The notes: generated from the letters alone by a model not told the origin. A DNA stretch of 64,000 nt from an uncultured Fibrobacter sp. (GCA_946407235.1 CAMJNF010000001.1:1-64000); one strand, 5' to 3'. Shown: positions 18,302 to 28,436, counted from the stretch's first letter. Program-made: numbers and translations.

Positions 18302-18332
18302 TCAATAGTTATTAGTGGTTGGTGGTAAGGGG
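18298..18332 (+). repeat. Degenerate TAG-heptad array starting at a stop codon
   Basis: TTAGTCA ATAGTTA TTAGTGG TTGGTGG TAAGGGG; the first TAG is the stop codon of 17411-18301. Confidence 0.7.
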
Positions 18333-18422
18333 GCCAAAATGTCAATGCTGTTTACTATAATTTCTTTCGTCTCTCGTCTATAGGGCGTAATCCCGTTCTT
18401 TCGTCTTAATAAAGAGGGGAAA

Positions 18423-18938
18423 ATGAAACGTATTGAAGACTACATTATTGCAGTTCCGGATTTTCCGAATCCGGGAGTTTTGTTCCGTGATATCACGGGA
18501 ATTTTGAGCGATCCCGATGGACTAAAGCTTACACTGGATGCGTTTTACAAGGTTCTAAATGGCCTAGAATTCGATGTCGTTGTCGGGTTAGAAGCGCGCG
18601 GATTCCTATTCGGAGTTCCAATCGCAGAGCATTTCCACAAGCCATTTGTCCCAGAACGCAAGAAAGGAAAACTCCCCCGCGAAACCGTCGAAGTGACTTA
18701 TAATCTTGAATACGGGACCGCCTGCATGGAAGTCCATAAGGACGCGATTAAGCCAGGGCAACGCGTCGTCATCGTCGATGACTTGCTCGCCACAGGTGGA
18801 ACAGCAAAAGCAGCCGCCCATCTCGTAGAGAAAATGGGCGGCAAGGTTGAATGCTTTGCTTTTGTTATTGAACTTTCAGACCTTAAAGGTCGTGAAGTTC
18901 TTGACGGCTATCGCGTAGAATCTCTAACGAAATATTAA
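18423..18938 (+). CDS. apt: Adenine phosphoribosyltransferase
   Basis: YIIAVPDFPNPGVLFRDITGILSDP; PRPP motif VVIVDDLLATGGTAKA. Confidence 0.95.
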   Translation: MKRIEDYIIAVPDFPNPGVLFRDITGILSDPDGLKLTLDAFYKVLNGLEFDVVVGLEARGFLFGVPIAEHFHKPFVPERKKGKLPRETVEVTYNLEYGTACMEVHKDAIKPGQRVVIVDDLLATGGTAKAAAHLVEKMGGKVECFAFVIELSDLKGREVLDGYRVESLTKY

Positions 18939-18965
18939 AGCAAATGGTAATGGCGGACAGACCAA

Positions 18966-20195
18966 TTAAACTCGCTTGAATATAAGCGATGTATTAATGC
19001 CGCCAAACGCAAAGTTGTTCGACATGAAGTATTCCACATCCATTTCACGACCGGAGCCGGTAATGTAATCGAGCGGAGCACACTGTTCATCGACATTTTT
19101 GAGATTCAAGTTGGGGTTAAACCAGCCGCGATTCATCATGTTGATGCCGAGCCAAGCTTCAATACCACCGCATGCGCCTAACGTATGTCCGATATAGCTC
19201 TTAAGGCTCGAAATAGCGACAGAATGTCCATTAAAGGCATTGTACGTAGCCCAACTTTCAGCAATATCGCCATGACGTGTTGCCGTACCATGAGCGCTCA
19301 CGTAACCAATCGCTTCCGGTGAAATTTCAGCACCCTTGAGAGCAAGTTCAAGCGCAATCTGCATCGTCTCTTTTTTCGGCTGCGTAATGTGGTCGCCATC
19401 GGTATTGTGTCCAAAGCCGACAAGTTCCGCATAGATGTGCGCGCCACGAGCTTTTGCATGTTCGTATTCTTCGAGAACGAGCGTTCCTGCACCTTCGCCA
19501 ATGACAAGACCATCACGGTCGCGATCAAATGGAGCAGGCGTCAATTCAGGAGTATCGTTTTTGACGCTCGTTGCAAACAAGGTATCAAACACAGCCGATT
19601 CCGTAGCGTCAAGTTCATCAGCACCACCGGCAATCATCACATCTTGCATGCCGTACTTGATGGCTTCATAAGCATAACCGATTGAAAGGCTTCCACTTGT
19701 GCAAGCCGTATTCGTCGTGATAATGCGACCTGTCGTACCAAAGAAAACACTCACGTTCACAGCACAAGTCTGTGGCATGGAACGGATGTAAGTCGTTGCT
19801 GTAATCTTGGAACAATCATGAGGCGGCTTCAACATCGAGAAGAAATCCAACAAAGGATTAATGCTGCCCATCGAAGAACCGTAAGCCACACCAACGCGAC
19901 CAGACTTCAACAAATCAGCCTCTTCGGCAAGACCTGCACACTGGATTGCTTTATCCGCAGATGCAATCGCAAGTACCGCCACACGGCCTGCACCGCGAAT
20001 TTTCTTGCGGGAATATTCCGGCAAATCATACTGAATCGGACAAGCCAAACGCGTATTCATTTGTGCATACCGATCCCAATCATTCATGCGGACAATTCGA
20101 TTTTTCAGAGTCTTGAGAGATGCAAAGACATCGTCAAGTTCCATACCCAACGAAGAAATGCAACTGCCTCCGGTAACGACTACGCGACGATTCAT
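18966..20195 (-). CDS. Beta-ketoacyl-ACP synthase
   Basis: Catalytic Cys NTACTSGSLSIGYA; HGTATRHGD; KSYIGHTLGACGGIE. Confidence 0.93.
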   Translation of the reverse strand: MNRRVVVTGGSCISSLGMELDDVFASLKTLKNRIVRMNDWDRYAQMNTRLACPIQYDLPEYSRKKIRGAGRVAVLAIASADKAIQCAGLAEEADLLKSGRVGVAYGSSMGSINPLLDFFSMLKPPHDCSKITATTYIRSMPQTCAVNVSVFFGTTGRIITTNTACTSGSLSIGYAYEAIKYGMQDVMIAGGADELDATESAVFDTLFATSVKNDTPELTPAPFDRDRDGLVIGEGAGTLVLEEYEHAKARGAHIYAELVGFGHNTDGDHITQPKKETMQIALELALKGAEISPEAIGYVSAHGTATRHGDIAESWATYNAFNGHSVAISSLKSYIGHTLGACGGIEAWLGINMMNRGWFNPNLNLKNVDEQCAPLDYITGSGREMDVEYFMSNNFAFGGINTSLIFKRV

Positions 20196-20926
20196 GCCAA
20201 GCCTCCATTTACAGAAATCACTTGGCGAGTGATGTAGGCCGCCCCTTCCGAAAGCAAGAACACGACTGTTGCGGCAATTTCTTCAGGCTTACCGACACGT
20301 TTCATCGGGATGGCGGGCAAAATCATATCGAGCGGAGCATCCTTGATCATTTCTGTTTCGATAACACCTGGAGCAACGCTATTTACCGTAATATTGCGGC
20401 TCGCAAGTTCTGTAGCAAGAGCTTTTGTGGCCCCAATGAGGCCCGCTTTTGAGGCGCTGTAATTCACCTGTCCACGATTTCCAATAATTCCAGACACTGA
20501 AGAAATCGTGATAATGCGGCCCCTACGCTTACGGCACATCGGCATCACGAGCGGATGAACGACATTATAAAAACCGTTCAAGTTGGTATTCAAGACCTTG
20601 TCCCAGTATTCATCCGTCATGGCAGGGAAAGCGGCATCGGCACAGACGCCAGCATTCGTGACAATGCCATAATACACACCATTTTCGGCAATATCTTTTT
20701 CAAGAACTTCGCGACATTGTTCACGATCGCAAATATTGAACTGCAACGTACGAATATTTCCACCATTTGCACGAATGCGTTCAGCAAGTTCATCAATCGA
20801 AGCTGAGTTTCTATTATAATGCGCAACGACTGTATACCCTTCTTTTGCTACCGCTTCGGCAATAGCAAGGCCAATACCGCCACTGGCACCAGTAATCAAG
20901 ACAGATTTTGTATTATCCATATTCAT
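20192..20926 (-). CDS. 3-oxoacyl-ACP reductase (FabG-like SDR)
   Basis: VLITGASGGIGLAIA; NAGVCADAAF; YSASKAGLIGATKALA. Confidence 0.93.
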   Translation of the reverse strand: MNMDNTKSVLITGASGGIGLAIAEAVAKEGYTVVAHYNRNSASIDELAERIRANGGNIRTLQFNICDREQCREVLEKDIAENGVYYGIVTNAGVCADAAFPAMTDEYWDKVLNTNLNGFYNVVHPLVMPMCRKRRGRIITISSVSGIIGNRGQVNYSASKAGLIGATKALATELASRNITVNSVAPGVIETEMIKDAPLDMILPAIPMKRVGKPEEIAATVVFLLSEGAAYITRQVISVNGGLA

Positions 20927-20935
20927 TCCTCAAAT

Positions 20936-21406
20936 TCAATTCATGCCCAAGGCTGCCTTGGGATCATCGACTTCAACCGTATTCAGAGTTGCTGTTACTG
21001 CGATTTTATCACCAATTTTTGCAACGCCATCAAATGTAACCGCTTTATCCATTCGAACCGTTTCATGAACTGAGACTATAACCGTTTCGCCTTCTTTAAA
21101 AACAGGGATATCAGCTTTAAAACTACTCACGCTCATGATAAAGCCAACCTTCGGCTTTTCACCTTTTGTGCGACCATAAATTCCAGACAAAGCAGAAATA
21201 CTTTGGGCCATATATTCAAAAGCAACCCAAGCTGGGATCCCACCAAGATCCTCTTCATAGAAGAGGTTATTGCGAGTCACATCGATTTCCGTCGTTATGC
21301 AAACGTTTTCAATACTATAACTTTGCACTCGATCAAGCAAAAACATTTTGCCCTTATGCGGAACAAGTTCGCTCACCAATTCTTTTGTTTTAAATTCTTC
21401 AATCAT
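20936..21406 (-). CDS. 3-hydroxyacyl-ACP dehydratase-like hotdog protein
   Basis: LVPHKGKMFLLDRVQ; GIPAWVAFEYMAQSISALSG. Confidence 0.8.
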   Translation of the reverse strand: MIEEFKTKELVSELVPHKGKMFLLDRVQSYSIENVCITTEIDVTRNNLFYEEDLGGIPAWVAFEYMAQSISALSGIYGRTKGEKPKVGFIMSVSSFKADIPVFKEGETVIVSVHETVRMDKAVTFDGVAKIGDKIAVTATLNTVEVDDPKAALGMN

Positions 21407-22635
21407 GCTAAACCATTTTCAACAATCAAGGACACATTGCAACCGCCAAACGCAAAAGAATTGCTCATGCAATATTTGAGCTTTTTTGCCGTTTCAAGAG
21501 GCTGAACCAAATGCACTGGTGGAAGTTTCGGATCGACAATTCCATCAAAAAGATGGGCCGGGAGTAAACAGTCTTCTCCATTTTGAGCGGCTCCGCTTTG
21601 CAATGCAAGGCAACAGAAAGCAAGTTCCAAAGCCCCAGCGGCTCCAAGTGTATGCCCCGTCAAAGCTTTAGTCGAGCTAACAGGAACATCTGCATGATCC
21701 GCTTCGCCAAAAATACGATTCACGGCCCGGCTTTCCATGGCATCGTTCAATTCCGTTCCGGTCCCGTGCAAATTCACATAACCAATTTCAGAAGCACAAA
21801 TGCCTGCATCTGTCAGAGCCGCCTTCATGGCCTGATAAGCCCCTTCCCCATCGGCACGCGGAGCCGTAATATGGTCTGCATCGGCACTTTCGCCAAAGCC
21901 AATGACTTTGAGATTTTTGCAATCCGGAACACAAAGCTCGGCACAAGGCTCTTTAGTTACAACAAAGAAAACGGCTGCATCACCAAGCGTAAGGCCAGAA
22001 CGGTTCGCGCTAAACGGATTTGTCGGACGGTCACTCATCGCCTCAAGCGAGGCAAATCCAAGAATCACCGAGAGCGATGCAATATCCACACCGCCCACAA
22101 TCGCGACATCGCAATTACCGGCATAAAGGTTATTACGGGCCGATACAAAAGCACTGGCACTAGACGCACAAGCAGTCGAATGAACCGAAGTCATTCCCGT
22201 AATGCCAAAACGTTCAGCAATAAAACGTACAGGAAAATCGGCTCGCTGGTAATCCAGAACATAACCTTCAGGGAACGAACCCGTTTCTTTAAAGCACTTC
22301 AAAGCGGCAACCGATGCTTCAGAACCATTATCACAAGAGCCCAAGAAAATGCCCACACGATTTGCACCAAACTTTTCAACAGCCTTGCGAACTGTAGAAT
22401 CAATCCCAACCAATGCAGCCTGTGAAAGCCTATTCACGCGATTGTCAAACTTTTTATCAGAGACCGCCGGAAGCGTTTTAGGATCGATCGTCGCCGCCGG
22501 TCGCATCACTCCCGCCACATCGTACTGCGTAAAAACACCACAAACGCCTTTTACCAGTTTGTCAAAGACAACCGTTTTTTCGCCACCCAAGATGCAGTGG
22601 AAACTAAAATCATTGATGTATAAAGGTCGATTCAT
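21403..22635 (-). CDS. Beta-ketoacyl-ACP synthase
   Basis: HSTACASSASAFVSA; LHGTGTELNDAMES; KALTGHTLGAAGALE. Confidence 0.92.
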   Translation of the reverse strand: MNRPLYINDFSFHCILGGEKTVVFDKLVKGVCGVFTQYDVAGVMRPAATIDPKTLPAVSDKKFDNRVNRLSQAALVGIDSTVRKAVEKFGANRVGIFLGSCDNGSEASVAALKCFKETGSFPEGYVLDYQRADFPVRFIAERFGITGMTSVHSTACASSASAFVSARNNLYAGNCDVAIVGGVDIASLSVILGFASLEAMSDRPTNPFSANRSGLTLGDAAVFFVVTKEPCAELCVPDCKNLKVIGFGESADADHITAPRADGEGAYQAMKAALTDAGICASEIGYVNLHGTGTELNDAMESRAVNRIFGEADHADVPVSSTKALTGHTLGAAGALELAFCCLALQSGAAQNGEDCLLPAHLFDGIVDPKLPPVHLVQPLETAKKLKYCMSNSFAFGGCNVSLIVENGLA

Positions 22636-23288
22636 TAGGGATTGCCCAAAGTAATGTGGTACTGATAACGGCGCAATTCATTCACAAAATTAATTTCATT
22701 GCCTTTACGAACAATGCGAAAAATCACGTTACCATTTTCAGTCAGCAAGCGTTCAAAAGCCTCATTATCGCCAGTCGATGTCGTACCATCGCTTACTCCA
22801 GGACGCTTTTCGACAAATAGAAATCCCGCTTTTTCAAAGTTTTTCTGCAATACTTCAAACGGGTAAAAGCAAGCTTGCAGATCGGCAAGCACATACTCCG
22901 CCTTCATCTTTTCGACATCCATCACCGAACTCGAAAAATGAATGGAATCATGGGCGTAAGTCAATTCGGCAAGCGTTGTTCCGAAACTTCCAAAGAGGAC
23001 TACCGAAAGAATCGTATCGTTTGCACGAACCCAAACTTCACTGCTAAATGTTGTGGAAGAAGTATCGGACTGCGATTTTTCCATCCCCTTGCTGAACGAC
23101 CCTTCCATGTGTTGAACTTCATCAATAGAACCGACCATGGCTTGCGTAGGCAGCAAGTTCACAAACTTTGAATCAGAATAGTAAATGGGTGTAGATTCAG
23201 ACTTCACAAGCGCATGATGGCAAGACGTGGCGCAAACGCAACACAACATCAAACATACAAGCACGAGGATTTTTGAGTCCAACTTCAT
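22635..23288 (-). CDS. Lipoprotein of the pigment cluster (possibly DUF3261-like)
   Basis: Signal plus Cys (CVCATSCHHALVKS); position between KS and MMPL genes. Start trimmed to MKLDSK at 23288. Confidence 0.55.
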   Translation of the reverse strand: MKLDSKILVLVCLMLCCVCATSCHHALVKSESTPIYYSDSKFVNLLPTQAMVGSIDEVQHMEGSFSKGMEKSQSDTSSTTFSSEVWVRANDTILSVVLFGSFGTTLAELTYAHDSIHFSSSVMDVEKMKAEYVLADLQACFYPFEVLQKNFEKAGFLFVEKRPGVSDGTTSTGDNEAFERLLTENGNVIFRIVRKGNEINFVNELRRYQYHITLGNP

Positions 23289-23311
23289 ATTTAGACCAAA
23301 GTTAGAAAAAT

Positions 23312-25744
23312 TTAACGTTTTCCACTCAATGGAGAAAGGAGAAAACAACAGAAAATGCCAAGCAAAACGGCAAATCCAAAAGTCGCTACCGGCGTAAAAC
23401 TGCTAAAGGCCAAAATTCCAAAAGAAATAATTGTCGTCATCGCCGAAAGCATTACCGCAAGCGTAGTCGTCAAATTATTGCAACCCCCTTCATTAAAGAA
23501 GAGTGCGTAGTCAATGCCAATGCCTAAAGTTAAGATTACCCCTACAATCGCAAAGAAATTAAAGTCCACTCCCGCATAGCCAAATATCGCCGCCAAGAAC
23601 AAGCAGGCAAGAACCGGAGCTCGGATAATCCGGACCGCGGTTTTAAATTTATAAACTAGAACAAGAATCAAAAAAACGGCAGCATAAGCACATGCCACAA
23701 GCTGAAGCGACACATGCGAAATTTTCGTCAAGGCATCGTTAATGTTGTGCATTTTGTTCACCGCATAAACATTCGGCAAATCCTTAGCCAAGGCTACCGC
23801 ATCAAATTTTTTCGAGACATGAAGCGGGAATACGGCACTGTAAAAACGACGACTTGACGAATCGCCCACAGCACCAATCCAAAGCATCTTGAGCATCGAA
23901 CGGAACGATGACGGAATCGAAGGCGAATCGACAATAGATTTCAAATCAACAATATTCGCACCGGTATTTAGCCCAGCCACAAAAGCAGAATCATGTTCCA
24001 CTCCAATTCCACGCAAGTGGCTATTCACAGAATCCGCAAGAAAGTCCGTTATATTCTGCAAAGAATCCGAAGCAAAGAACAACCGACGAAATCCTTCATA
24101 GGTCATAGCCTGAGTTCTTGCCGATGGTACAAATGCCGATGTCGCAAGGTGCGATTTCAACAGAGATTTTTTTTCAGCATCCACAAGACGCTCAGTCAAA
24201 GCTTCTTCGCTCTGCAAAACATCTTCTTCGCTTTCGCCTTCTACAATAAAGTAATTTTCAGAAATTCCAAGATTGCTGAGTTTCGCATTCAAAGCTTCAG
24301 CCATTTTCATTTCATTGCTCATCGAATAAAGGGTTCGCAAATCAGTGTGGATGTTCAGCCAATAAAGCCCGGGCATCAAAGCAGCAACAAAAAGAATAGC
24401 GACAAGCCATCCCGCTTTTTTAGGAAAATACGAATAAAGTTTTAAAAAAGCGGCCGGCACCTGAGTCGGGAGGGCAGCCACGTTTTTCTTAAACTTTCTC
24501 GATTTCGAAATGACATTCCTATCAAAGAAAGCATCGAACAAAAGCGTAATCGAGAGGAACGAACTCAACAGTCCGACCATCGAGAAAACGGCCATTTGGC
24601 AAAGCAACGGGAACCCGGCAAAAGTAAGAGCGAAATAGCTAAATTCCGTTGTCATAAATCCAAGCAGCAAACTCTTGAAAATAAGGCTACGCACGCTACG
24701 AGAGCCAGAAACATCAGCCGATTCAGCCCTACGCTCTTTCCAATGCGTCCAGAAATGCACCGCATAATCAATGCTCACGCCAATCACGCTCGTACCAAAC
24801 ACAAACGTAAATACATGAATGTTTCCAAATACAAACCACGTGAACGAAAGTGCCGAAATTATCGCAATGGCAATCGTTGAAAGCGTTGCAAAAATTGGAA
24901 GCGGAGAACGGAAAACGTAAAGCAGCAACAGCAAAATCAGCACCACAGAAATTCCCGAAATCACGGCTATTTCGGATTTTGCTTCGCGAGAACTTTCAAA
25001 ACTGTGGAACGGCACGCCAGATTTTGCAATCACAAGCCCGGCATAGTTCTTTTTCAACGAATCAAGCATTCGATCCAACCGGCCCAGAACATGGTCATCC
25101 GAAGCCATTGAAGGGATTTTTTCCGAAAGCACGGCGCTCCACATCACATACGAAACATTGGAATCATTTGCCGCAAGCACGCCTTCGCGGAGTGAAAATC
25201 GCCCCGACATGGAGAAGGAACGCTGCATAAATTCTTCAAAGGCAGCCTCCCCCATCAAAAATGGATCTTCTTCCAAGCGGTTCAAATTCGCATAAGAAAA
25301 CACGCCATAAATTTTTGTCAGCGCATTGAATTTCAGCGTTTCCAGATTCTGCGACGTTAAAGCCTCGCGAACGTTAGCGCCCTGAACCGTATAACGATTT
25401 TTGTACAAGAAATCATGCGTTTCGTCAAACGATTTTTCATCGACATAAAAACGCACTTCGTCAAAAGAGGAATCCTGCGCAAAAGCACTATCCAAAGCAA
25501 CGGCTGCAGATCGAGCTATATCAAAATTTTCATGCCCGACAAGGACCGTAATATTACGCATGGTGCGAGCGCTAAGCACTTTTTCCGCAGCACTCACATT
25601 TTTCATTTCATTGGAATCTGGCAACACCGAGTACAAATCGGAATCCATCTTCCACGGGACAGAAATTCCAAGAGCAATCAGGATAGCGTGAATGACCACC
25701 CAAAGAATTACTCCTGTTTTTGCGTTCAAAATTTTTCTGTCCAT
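23312..25744 (-). CDS. MMPL/RND-superfamily exporter
   Basis: Two sets of TM helices with GVSIDYAVHFWTHW and GIGIDYALFF motifs. Confidence 0.88.
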   Translation of the reverse strand: MDRKILNAKTGVILWVVIHAILIALGISVPWKMDSDLYSVLPDSNEMKNVSAAEKVLSARTMRNITVLVGHENFDIARSAAVALDSAFAQDSSFDEVRFYVDEKSFDETHDFLYKNRYTVQGANVREALTSQNLETLKFNALTKIYGVFSYANLNRLEEDPFLMGEAAFEEFMQRSFSMSGRFSLREGVLAANDSNVSYVMWSAVLSEKIPSMASDDHVLGRLDRMLDSLKKNYAGLVIAKSGVPFHSFESSREAKSEIAVISGISVVLILLLLLYVFRSPLPIFATLSTIAIAIISALSFTWFVFGNIHVFTFVFGTSVIGVSIDYAVHFWTHWKERRAESADVSGSRSVRSLIFKSLLLGFMTTEFSYFALTFAGFPLLCQMAVFSMVGLLSSFLSITLLFDAFFDRNVISKSRKFKKNVAALPTQVPAAFLKLYSYFPKKAGWLVAILFVAALMPGLYWLNIHTDLRTLYSMSNEMKMAEALNAKLSNLGISENYFIVEGESEEDVLQSEEALTERLVDAEKKSLLKSHLATSAFVPSARTQAMTYEGFRRLFFASDSLQNITDFLADSVNSHLRGIGVEHDSAFVAGLNTGANIVDLKSIVDSPSIPSSFRSMLKMLWIGAVGDSSSRRFYSAVFPLHVSKKFDAVALAKDLPNVYAVNKMHNINDALTKISHVSLQLVACAYAAVFLILVLVYKFKTAVRIIRAPVLACLFLAAIFGYAGVDFNFFAIVGVILTLGIGIDYALFFNEGGCNNLTTTLAVMLSAMTTIISFGILAFSSFTPVATFGFAVLLGIFCCFLLSPLSGKR

Positions 25745-25747
25745 GCT

Positions 25748-26422
25748 TTATAACCTGTTCAGCGGCCTTTCAATATCTTTCGTTTGTTTCAAAAACTCGT
25801 AAGTCACAGGATTTCCATCCCCATCCATAATTAAAACGCGATTCAACGACGGCACAAACGGCGTGGATGATGTATCCAAAGAAAACGAAAAGTCCATCAC
25901 TATATTCGCAATAACTTTTCTCATGGCCGGCTCGCGCGGCACAAGTCCAATTTTCATCTCAAATTCACCAGGAGCTTCGTAAAACACCTTGAATTTTTTT
26001 TCCAATTCCGAGATATCCCCAAAAAGTATCGCCTTGATAACCTTAGAAAATTCAGCAAAAACTGGGTTATCCTTCGTCGCAATCGTCCGCACGGAACCAT
26101 TCGCACTCCGTTCCGTTACCGATGTATCGGTCACGGTCAACTCCGAAGGGAATGGTTTTTGCGTTTTCCAGACCACACCTTTTTTTTTAGAAATATTAAA
26201 CGTTCCTGTAGAAACAAAATCGCGATTCAACTTCTTTATGGATTTGGTCTGCTTAAATTCGCCTTCAACCCCTCTAAATTTTTTCATTGGAGCTAATAGA
26301 CGAGACATTTCGACTTTAGAAGCGGCTGTCACCGGATGGTCAAAAACATCGGCAAACGCCCCGCCGCACAAAGCCACGAGCGTCACAAGAAACAAACGTC
26401 GAAAAATCCATAAAGAAAGCAT
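25748..26422 (-). CDS. LolA-like outer-membrane lipoprotein carrier
   Basis: FRGVEGEFKQTKSIKKLNRDFVSTGTFNISKKKGVVWKTQKPFPSEL. Confidence 0.75.
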   Translation of the reverse strand: MLSLWIFRRLFLVTLVALCGGAFADVFDHPVTAASKVEMSRLLAPMKKFRGVEGEFKQTKSIKKLNRDFVSTGTFNISKKKGVVWKTQKPFPSELTVTDTSVTERSANGSVRTIATKDNPVFAEFSKVIKAILFGDISELEKKFKVFYEAPGEFEMKIGLVPREPAMRKVIANIVMDFSFSLDTSSTPFVPSLNRVLIMDGDGNPVTYEFLKQTKDIERPLNRL

Positions 26423-26434
26423 AAGCGAATCCTT

Positions 26435-26890
26435 TTACTTTTCATTTTCACGTTCAAGGAACGCCCGCACCTTATCGACAAAGCACGCCGGGCACGCCCA
26501 AAGCGATTCTTTAGTCTCCATATCGACCGCCATTTGCGTACTTTCGGCCTTCGTCAATACGGCACCGGTTGCGGCATCCTTAAACTTGTACGAGAGCTTC
26601 ATGCAGACTTCGTATTCGTCCAGCGTCACCTCGGCACGAATTTTCTGCATAAAGATCATCGGACGCACATATTTAATATGCAAATCTACGACCGGCCAGA
26701 CAAATCCGCTTTTCGTCATTTCGTTGTAATCATACCCAATTTTCTTGAGCAGAGCGCAACGAGCCACTTCCATGAACTTCACATAGTTGCCGTGCCATGC
26801 CACTTGCATAGAATCGACATCGTAAAATTCAATCTGGAATTCAACGGTTTCCTTAATTTTCTTAGCAGCCATAAATTCACATATCTCCAT
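26435..26890 (-). CDS. 4-hydroxybenzoyl-CoA thioesterase-like protein
   Basis: FYDVDSMQVAWHGNYVKFMEVARCALL. Confidence 0.85.
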   Translation of the reverse strand: MEICEFMAAKKIKETVEFQIEFYDVDSMQVAWHGNYVKFMEVARCALLKKIGYDYNEMTKSGFVWPVVDLHIKYVRPMIFMQKIRAEVTLDEYEVCMKLSYKFKDAATGAVLTKAESTQMAVDMETKESLWACPACFVDKVRAFLERENEK

Positions 26891-28431
26891 TAAACGTCAT
26901 AGAACTTGCTACGAATCAATTCCAATGTGTTGCGCAAATCCTTTTCGAGTTGACGGTCACATTCCAACGGTTCAAATTTCGAGAACACCTGGTCGTATGT
27001 CGTTTTCAAGTTCTTGATGCGATCTTCCGAAATTTCATTGCGTTCCAAGCGAATACGAAGTGCCTGAGCCGAAGCCAACAGTACGGCGGCCGCCACCTGT
27101 TCCGAAAGTTCCAAAATGCGGATACAGTCACGTGCTGCAATCGTGCCCATACTGACCTTGTCCTGATTATGGCATTCGGTAGAACGGCTGAACACGCTCA
27201 TCGGCATCGTGAGGTGGAGCGCTTCGGCGGTCCAAGCCGACACGCCAATCTGCACCGCCTTAAAGCCGTGGTTGATATCGTAATCGCCCTTGCTTCCGGC
27301 CAAATTAGGCGGCAAATTGCGGTTGAACTTGATATCGACAATCATCGCCAACTGACGATCCAAAAGGTCTGCAATATTGGCAATCATGTTCTTGAGCGTA
27401 TCCATAGCGAGGCAAATATGCCCACCGTAGAAATGCCCACCATGGAAAATATTCTTCGTAAACGGATCGACAATCGGATTGTCGTTTGCGCTATTCAATT
27501 CCACTTCAATCAACTGGCGCAGGAAAGCACTGGAATCGTAGAAAAGCCCTATGATATGCGGAGCGCAACGCAAAGAATATGGGTCTTGAATTTTTTCGGG
27601 AACCACATTTTTTACCACATCAAGATTCAAGGCATCGCGCATTTTCTTTGCTGCAACGCCAAGCCCTGGATGCGGTTTTGCTTCGAACAAGCGTTCATAA
27701 TAGTGATAAGCATTCCCTTTCATGGCCACCGTAATCATTGCGGTAATGCGGCAAGCCAAATCAGAAAGGTATTCCGCACGGGAATACGCCATGCAGGCAA
27801 CGGCATTCATCGCCGCCGTACCATTCATAATGGCAATAGCTTCTTTCGGGCGGAACTTGTGCGGAGTAATTCCCAATTCCTTCATCACGTCCAAAGAAGA
27901 ACGACGTACACCCTTGTACATCACGTCGCGTTCACCAATCACGGCACCCGCCAAGTACGAAAGCGGAGTCAAGTCACCACTAGCGCCAACAGAACCTTCC
28001 TGCGGAATGAATGGCAAGATATCGTTCTGCAAAAATAACGTGATGATTTTCAAAAGCGCATAGCTCACTCCCGAAAATCCCTGAGCAAGCGTGTTCAAAC
28101 GAACCGCCATAATCGCGCGTGTCGTTTCGACATCAAAGTAATTACCGAGGCCGCAACCATGAAAACGCGTCAAATTGATTGGAAGCTGGTAATAATGTTC
28201 CGGAGGCAATACCTGCGTGCAAGAATCGCCATAACCCGTCGTCACACCATAAATGCCGCCATGTTCAGCCAACGCTTCATCCAGAAATTCTACACCAGAA
28301 TCAATCATCTTCTGGAATTCAATTGAATCATCCAGCTCCACCAAGGCTTGCTTTTTAGCGACTGCCACAACATCTTCAATAGAAAGTTTACCTTTCCCGA
28401 TTATAACAGTTTTCATTACTTTATTCTCCAA
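26890..28431 (-). CDS. Aromatic amino acid ammonia-lyase (HAL/TAL/PAL family)
   Basis: MIO motif GSVGASGDLTPLSYLAG; YGVTTGYGDSCTQ; HGGHFYGGHICLAMD. Confidence 0.92.
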   Translation of the reverse strand: MENKVMKTVIIGKGKLSIEDVVAVAKKQALVELDDSIEFQKMIDSGVEFLDEALAEHGGIYGVTTGYGDSCTQVLPPEHYYQLPINLTRFHGCGLGNYFDVETTRAIMAVRLNTLAQGFSGVSYALLKIITLFLQNDILPFIPQEGSVGASGDLTPLSYLAGAVIGERDVMYKGVRRSSLDVMKELGITPHKFRPKEAIAIMNGTAAMNAVACMAYSRAEYLSDLACRITAMITVAMKGNAYHYYERLFEAKPHPGLGVAAKKMRDALNLDVVKNVVPEKIQDPYSLRCAPHIIGLFYDSSAFLRQLIEVELNSANDNPIVDPFTKNIFHGGHFYGGHICLAMDTLKNMIANIADLLDRQLAMIVDIKFNRNLPPNLAGSKGDYDINHGFKAVQIGVSAWTAEALHLTMPMSVFSRSTECHNQDKVSMGTIAARDCIRILELSEQVAAAVLLASAQALRIRLERNEISEDRIKNLKTTYDQVFSKFEPLECDRQLEKDLRNTLELIRSKFYDV

Positions 28432-28436
28432 TTAAT

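Noticed and set aside
26950-28038. 362-aa plus-strand ORF opposite the ammonia-lyase
   Set aside because: Antisense to the MIO-motif protein; no start context or domain.
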